Of a DNA stretch of 5,130 bases, positions 3,501-5,130 are shown one piece after another. The translations under genes and the position numbers were made by a program. Numbering within the stretch: position 1 is the stretch's first letter; every line of letters starts with the position of its first letter. The notes beneath the pieces were generated by a model that was not told where the DNA came from, did no database searches, and saw nothing but the letters and a program-made list of their open reading frames with translations. The stretch covers positions 1-5,130 of the forward strand of contig QNAF01000205.1 in NCBI GenBank assembly GCA_003641405.1, read 5' to 3'. This DNA is from Candidatus Zixiibacteriota bacterium (GTDB lineage Bacteria; Zixibacteria; MSB-5A5; GN15; FEB-12).

Positions 3501-5130
3501 ATCCCAACGCCTACAGCGGCTCCCAGAGCTGGTGGTATGGACAGGATGGTACCGGCGACTACGACGATGGTGATTCCAATAGCGGCAGCCTGACCTCGCC
3601 ACCGATTTACATCCCAGCCGCCGGTTACTACCTGCGTTTCAACTACTGGTACGAGACCGAGACCCAGGGATCGGACTATGACCGGCGCTGTGTGCAAATC
3701 TCGGTTGACAACGGCCCCTACAGTGAGTTGCATTGCTTGAGCGATGATGGCATGGGTTGGTGGCACAGCAGTCCGGCCATTGACCTTTCAGACTTGGCCG
3801 ATCACATCGTCCGCGTCCGCTTTAGCTTTGACACGGTTGACGAGCTACACAATGACTTCCGAGGCTGGTACATAGATGATTTCGACATATCAAATGTCGC
3901 TCCCCCCAGTTGCAGCGACGGCAATGAGCCTAACGATTCCCACTCTACGGCTACTGCCATTTCCTATGGGGAGACAAAATCGGGCTATATCTGCCCTGGG
4001 GGGGACCTGGATTACTTTACCTTCAGCGGTAACGCCGGAGACACCATCGTGGCGGATATTAACGCGCGTGTCAATGGTTCACAGTTGGATTCTGTTCTGG
4101 TCCTCCTGGATAGCGACGGAGTGACAGAGCTGGCATCCAACGACGATGCGCAGCCAGGTTCGCTTGATTCTTTGTTGGGCTATACGCTTCCCAGCGATGG
4201 TACATACTATCTCAAGGTACGTGACTACAATCATCCATCTTACGGGGACTCTACTTACTACTACGACCTGTCCTTGAGCGTGGACAACTCGACTCCCACT
4301 GGCGCTTTCCTGTCACCCACTGCCAGCACGTACATTTCATCCACCGGTCACATCTCGATCACAGTTGACGCATCCGACGTTGGAAGCGGTGTGCGTAACG
4401 TTACCTTCCTCTGGCACCCTGGCGATTGGTCCGATCCCGACTGGGAGGTTTTGGGGGAGGACTGGGACAGCAGCGATGGCTGGGCCATTGACTGGAACGT
4501 GGGGAGTTTGCCCGATCAACGTGACGCCGCGTTGTATGCCTGGGCCTTTGACTGGGCTGGTAACTGGGTAGGAATGGAATGTTGGGATATCACACTGGAT
4601 CGTGAGCCGCCCGTCACAGAGATGGAGACGTATGCACCCTATGGCGGTGCATCATTTCTCGATTTCTGGCTGACCTGGTATGGTGATGACCTGGCAGCAG
4701 GTACCTCCGACTATGACATCCAGTATCGAGATGGAACCACCGGTACCTGGACAGACTTGATTATAGATACCACCGACACATACGCTCATCTGATAGGTCA
4801 GGACGGTCACACCTACTACTTCCGCAGCCGCGCGCGAGACTGGGCCGGCAATGCGGGCGAGTATCCCAGCACGGCGCAGGTTTCGTACACGGTGCAGATA
4901 TGCCCCGTTGATATGGACGCCTGGGAAATTGACGACACCTATACCGATGCCAATTCAATCATTGCCGACGGCGCTGCGCAGACACACAACTTTGACATCG
5001 CGGGCGATCAGGATTGGGTAAAATTCGATGCAGTAGGAGGTCAGCGGTACGTGCTTCAGACGGAGAACGTGGGAGGCTACGCAGACACCGTGCTTTACGT
5101 TTATGACACCGACGGTTCTACACTTCTCGA
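428..5130 (+). CDS. Giant secreted multidomain M23-family (LytM-type) metallopeptidase with Fn3, CARDB, PPC and InhA/MAM-like modules; 3' end beyond window
   Basis: The frame is open for 1567 full codons with no stop, starting behind a perfect ribosome site. It encodes an exported protein. Residues 1-25 are a Sec signal peptide. Residues 26-107 are an unassigned N-terminal stretch. Residues 108-255 form the M23 zinc peptidase domain, with H132, D136, H184, H218 and H220 in place. Everything after that looks like extracellular beta-sandwich modules: Fn3-like (262-359), a Cys-containing unknown module (362-460), a Pro-rich linker (461-473), Fn3-like (474-559 and 560-647), Ig/Fn3-like (648-743), CARDB-like (744-869), PPC (871-991), InhA/MAM-like (999-1156), PPC (1162-1283), Ig-like (1287-1393), Fn3-like (1394-1491) and a truncated PPC-like domain (from 1492). 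M23 enzymes typically cut peptide cross-links of peptidoglycan. The long tail suggests surface display, adhesion or substrate targeting, which is inference. Typical M23 proteins are far shorter (a few hundred residues). Any cell-wall anchor or sorting signal would lie past the right edge. Confidence 0.93.
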   Translation, partial: MHRNVILRTALIAITIITLVAPVTAQGPLPPRTPIPLAGLTVESTGSIELSTSNIDTDPKGFNFPIQTPNHALTELIASHATPVPNEMYISHVFPKYAVYAVADSFRFPLDGTWAVSFDFGLPNPRFDNKKHLGEDVLRAAGTPVYAAANGRVRDNTEHTDYGHVVVIEHTLPDGAKVCTVYGHLRQEGIITNNTDVSKGQVIGYLGTWEQNGHYSPHIHFGVRSGAFTWWVYYGYDIGGQLQYWYDPSDFVNSHQGGGSTCPAPNLTSPADGYTSPGAVTFVWTHPNNCTGQNGFLLRVGTSPGGSDVVSDHFSPGLQTNVTIGSQWHNRDLYWSVRANTSGAPWSGSRRFRVEPNQGGSCSGCSSYVTNFSFNPDSPSNATSVDINVSINTNFPNFRAARIRVVNGENLGESSAFSFSQTWNTRNTPDGDQCVVLEIDDNQGSSWDNPATCYHPYHLDPRPSPPPDPPAQPILPTDGGSYSADTSFILNWLSSANATEYDVHLEGGPNVNRNYSNVPNHLLDIGVLPSGIYKWKVRARNQYGTSAYSAEWTFTVQEGSPTPPSNLSATAVSPSQINLSWTDNASNETGFRLYREGLLIATLGAGATSYQDASLDCNHGYSYYIIAYNNAGESGHSNTASATTQTCPSSAPPSPNPVSPAQDTTFNCGDEITLVWDDLGAGVEYYAETWGANNRTLGWQTDNSWYLGEQDGTRTWWHVKARYVGETDESGWGSTTWFNVNSCPQYPDLRPYTPSGYQYPVVPSMVEDTYDESTLYVDQLTYFDWHFINDGNAVAPGTFYVELWVDDYQVLRYPQPDFSPGQIGGWDDWSHTVTAPGWHTVRLVTDPDGTVDESDESNNEWTRNFYWHVPCSDINEYNDEYGQATALNYGETASGDICPLGDWDYYTFYGETGDTIVADVDAQVLGSDLDSVLRLYDIDGTTVMTTGDDYGGSLDSRIVYDLSHDGYYYLRVREYSDGSEAGGDYFYNLSLTGAKSAPYSRDFEGDTSGWDTDGMWHLTDSNSPYPNAYSGSQSWWYGQDGTGDYDDGDSNSGSLTSPPIYIPAAGYYLRFNYWYETETQGSDYDRRCVQISVDNGPYSELHCLSDDGMGWWHSSPAIDLSDLADHIVRVRFSFDTVDELHNDFRGWYIDDFDISNVAPPSCSDGNEPNDSHSTATAISYGETKSGYICPGGDLDYFTFSGNAGDTIVADINARVNGSQLDSVLVLLDSDGVTELASNDDAQPGSLDSLLGYTLPSDGTYYLKVRDYNHPSYGDSTYYYDLSLSVDNSTPTGAFLSPTASTYISSTGHISITVDASDVGSGVRNVTFLWHPGDWSDPDWEVLGEDWDSSDGWAIDWNVGSLPDQRDAALYAWAFDWAGNWVGMECWDITLDREPPVTEMETYAPYGGASFLDFWLTWYGDDLAAGTSDYDIQYRDGTTGTWTDLIIDTTDTYAHLIGQDGHTYYFRSRARDWAGNAGEYPSTAQVSYTVQICPVDMDAWEIDDTYTDANSIIADGAAQTHNFDIAGDQDWVKFDAVGGQRYVLQTENVGGYADTVLYVYDTDGSTLL
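749..1192 (+). other. M23 (LytM/lysostaphin-type) zinc peptidase domain
   Basis: Residues 108-255 start with FPLDG, a usual opening of M23 domains. HLGED (132-136) is the H-x-G-x-D motif, YGHL (182-185) carries the conserved catalytic-groove His184, and HIHFGV (218-223) is the H-x-H motif. By analogy with LytM, H132, D136 and H220 bind zinc, while H184 and H218 act in catalysis. The spacings of 52 residues (H132 to H184) and 34 (H184 to H218) are close to those of LytM. GTPVYAAANGRV and KGQVIGYLG are typical core strands. The domain ends in YDPSDFVNS, like the usual xDPxxYL end of M23 domains. All key residues are present, so activity is expected. An insertion with many aromatics (FTWWVYYGYDIGGQLQYWY, 226-244) lies between the HxH strand and the final helix, where most family members are shorter. 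Confidence 0.92.
1211..1504 (+). other. Fn3-like beta-sandwich module 1
   Basis: Residues 262-359 begin CPAPNLTSPADG and contain VTFVWTHP, FLLRVGTSPGG and LYWSVRANTSG...SGSRRFRV. This is the strand pattern of the Fn3-like module seen in secreted bacterial proteins (P-x-L-x-S-P-x-D-G start, W in strand B, YxWxVRA in strand F). It follows a short Gly-rich linker after the peptidase domain. Its probable role is as a spacer or in binding; no ligand can be read. Confidence 0.6.
1511..1807 (+). other. Unassigned Cys-containing beta module
   Basis: Residues 362-460 start with CSGCSSYVTNFSFNP and continue with strands rich in Asn, Ser and Val (VDINVSINTNFPNFRAARI). Two more Cys follow (in DQCVVLEIDD and ATCYHPYH), giving four in total and possibly two disulfides. 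I do not recognise the family. A Pro-rich linker (461-473, with SPPPDPPAQP) separates it from the next domain. Confidence 0.4.
1847..2656 (+). other. Three successive Fn3/Ig-like modules
   Basis: The first (residues 474-559) has LPTDGGSYSADTSFILNW and YKWKVRARNQYGTSAYS. The second (560-647) is the most canonical Fn3: PPSNLSATAVSPSQINLSW, then GFRLYREG and YSYYIIAYNNAGESGHSN. The third (648-743) has SPAQDTTFNCGDEITLVWDD and WWHVKARYVGETDESGWG, a looser Fn3/Ig-like fold. Each ends with the YxWxV(R/K)A-type strand. Such strings of modules usually act as spacers or bind polysaccharide or protein surfaces. Confidence 0.65.
2657..3034 (+). other. CARDB-like adhesion module
   Basis: Residues 744-869 contain PDLRPYTP at the start, then FDWHFINDGNAVAPGTFYVELWVDD, and near the end WHTVRLVTDPDGTVDESDES followed by NNEW. 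The N-G-x(n)-PGxFxVxLxVDG strand and the late H-x-V-x-L-x-x-D-x-D-x-V-x-E-x-x-E-x-N-N signature are the hallmarks of CARDB (cell adhesion related domain found in bacteria). The acidic Asp/Glu cluster could bind calcium, but that is not shown. Confidence 0.8.
3038..3400 (+). repeat. PPC domain, copy 1 (bacterial pre-peptidase C-terminal)
   Basis: Residues 871-991 show the PPC pattern: CSDINEYND...YGETASGDICPLGDWDYY for the first strands, then GDTIVADV, LDSVLRLYDIDG and DGYYYLRVREY...YFYNLSL at the end. Cys871 and Cys898 are 27 residues apart. Copy 2 matches it closely (see 3911-4276). PPC domains usually sit at the C-termini of secreted peptidases and can be removed during maturation; here they are internal. 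Confidence 0.85.
3422..3895 (+). other. InhA/MAM-like jelly-roll module
   Basis: Residues 999-1156 begin YSRDFEGDTSGWDTDGMWHL and have SGSQSWWYGQDGTGDYDDGD, then SLTSPPIYIPAAGYYLRFNYWYETE. They end with the signature RGWYIDDFDISN. The FEGxxxGW...WH start and the GWYIDD end are typical of the MAM-like domain of immune inhibitor A-type secreted metalloproteases (often annotated 'choice-of-anchor J'-like). It is probably a carbohydrate- or protein-binding beta-sandwich, here placed between two sister PPC domains. Confidence 0.7.
3911..4276 (+). repeat. PPC domain, copy 2
   Basis: Residues 1162-1283 match PPC copy 1 along its length, with roughly 70 identities over about 120 positions by eye. 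Shared blocks are CSD-NE-ND, YGET-SG-ICP-GD-DY, GDTIVAD, LDSVL and YYL-VR-Y, ending in LSL. Cys1162 and Cys1189 are again exactly 27 residues apart. The start-to-start distance from copy 1 is 291 residues, so the MAM-like domain is inserted between copies. The sequence suggests an internal duplication, or recruitment of the same module twice. Confidence 0.85.
4286..4606 (+). other. Ig-like module with a Trp/Asp-rich segment
   Basis: Residues 1287-1393 contain TPTGAFLSPTASTYISSTGHISITVDASD, then VGSGVRNVTFLWHP and YAWAFDWAGNWVG. This is the familiar Ig-like pattern (A-x-D-x-x-SGV and A-x-D-x-AGN) of bacterial extracellular proteins. Between the strands lies a segment (1329-1356) with six Trp and many Asp. 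That segment is longer and more aromatic than usual and may be a binding loop. Confidence 0.65.
4607..4900 (+). other. Fn3-like module near the right edge
   Basis: Residues 1394-1491 run PPVTEMETYAP, FLDFWLTWYGDD, SDYDIQYRDGTTGTWTDL, YYFRSRARDWAGNAGEYPS. This is the common secreted Fn3-like pattern (I/V-x-W-x-G-x-D, then YDVQYR-D-G-x-W-xDW, then YxFRxRARDxAGN) that often follows an Ig-like domain in Chloroflexota proteins. Confidence 0.7.
4901..5130 (+). other. Truncated third PPC-like module
   Basis: From residue 1492 the sequence reads CPVDMDAWEIDDTYTDA, then GAAQTHNFDIAGDQDWVKF and ADTVLYVYDTDGSTLL. It has the PPC core (Y-x-D-A-x-x-I, H-x-F-x-x-x-GDxDWVKF, DTVLYVYDTDG) but belongs to a different subtype from copies 1 and 2: after the opening Cys it has no second Cys at the matching place. 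The window ends inside it, so its C-terminal strands and the rest of the protein are unseen. Confidence 0.7.

Noticed and set aside
3255..3766. Two overlapping minus-strand frames of 115 and 151 codons
   Set aside because: They are antisense to the PPC1 and MAM-like coding region, have no start signals, and their translations look like antisense artefacts (His/Arg-rich, or Val/Ile-rich).
1..5130. CRISPR array, tRNA or rRNA genes, insertion sequence, phage or defence genes
   Set aside because: Almost all bases are accounted for by two coding frames and a 163-base intergenic region. I saw no regularly spaced repeats, cloverleaf, terminal inverted repeats or transposase motifs.
428..5130. Phage-type endolysin or tail-tip lysin
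   Set aside because: Although M23 domains occur in phage lysins, this protein has a Sec signal peptide and CARDB, PPC and InhA/MAM-like modules typical of bacterial secreted proteins, with no phage structural genes nearby.

Overview
The window holds two divergent genes and the 163-base region between them, and both genes run off an edge. On the minus strand, positions 264 to 1 carry the first 88 codons of a small soluble protein. Its sequence resembles the N-terminus of a sigma-70 family factor, but this is a tentative reading. On the plus strand, one uninterrupted reading frame starts at 428 and is still open at 5130. It gives at least 1567 residues of a very large secreted multidomain protein.

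The large protein begins with a Sec signal peptide, followed by an M23 (LytM-type) zinc peptidase domain in which every expected catalytic and metal-binding residue is present. About 1300 residues of extracellular beta-sandwich modules follow. In order they are: a Fn3-like domain, a Cys-containing module of unknown family, a Pro-rich linker, two further Fn3-like domains, an Ig/Fn3-like domain, a CARDB-like domain, a PPC domain, an InhA/MAM-like jelly-roll, a second PPC closely related to the first, an Ig-like domain, a Fn3-like domain, and the start of a third, different PPC-like domain. The likely role is a cell-surface or secreted peptidoglycan (or other peptide) hydrolase with a long adhesive or spacer stalk. 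The substrate cannot be read from the sequence.

The intergenic region (265-427) contains an extended -10 promoter for the minus gene. This promoter is embedded in a perfect TGTGA-N6-TCACA dyad of the CRP/FNR type. The region also holds an imperfect hairpin, a perfect 10-bp palindrome flanked by CCATAG direct repeats, a weak candidate promoter for the large gene, and a near-perfect Shine-Dalgarno sequence.

The modular style (M23, Fn3, CARDB, PPC and MAM modules in one giant exported protein), the mid-50s G+C and the character of the minus-strand protein suggest a Chloroflexota bacterium such as an Anaerolineae member. This is inference from general family knowledge, since the window has no taxonomic marker. 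I found no tRNA, rRNA, CRISPR array, insertion sequence or obvious defence system. The most notable item is the architecture of the large protein itself.
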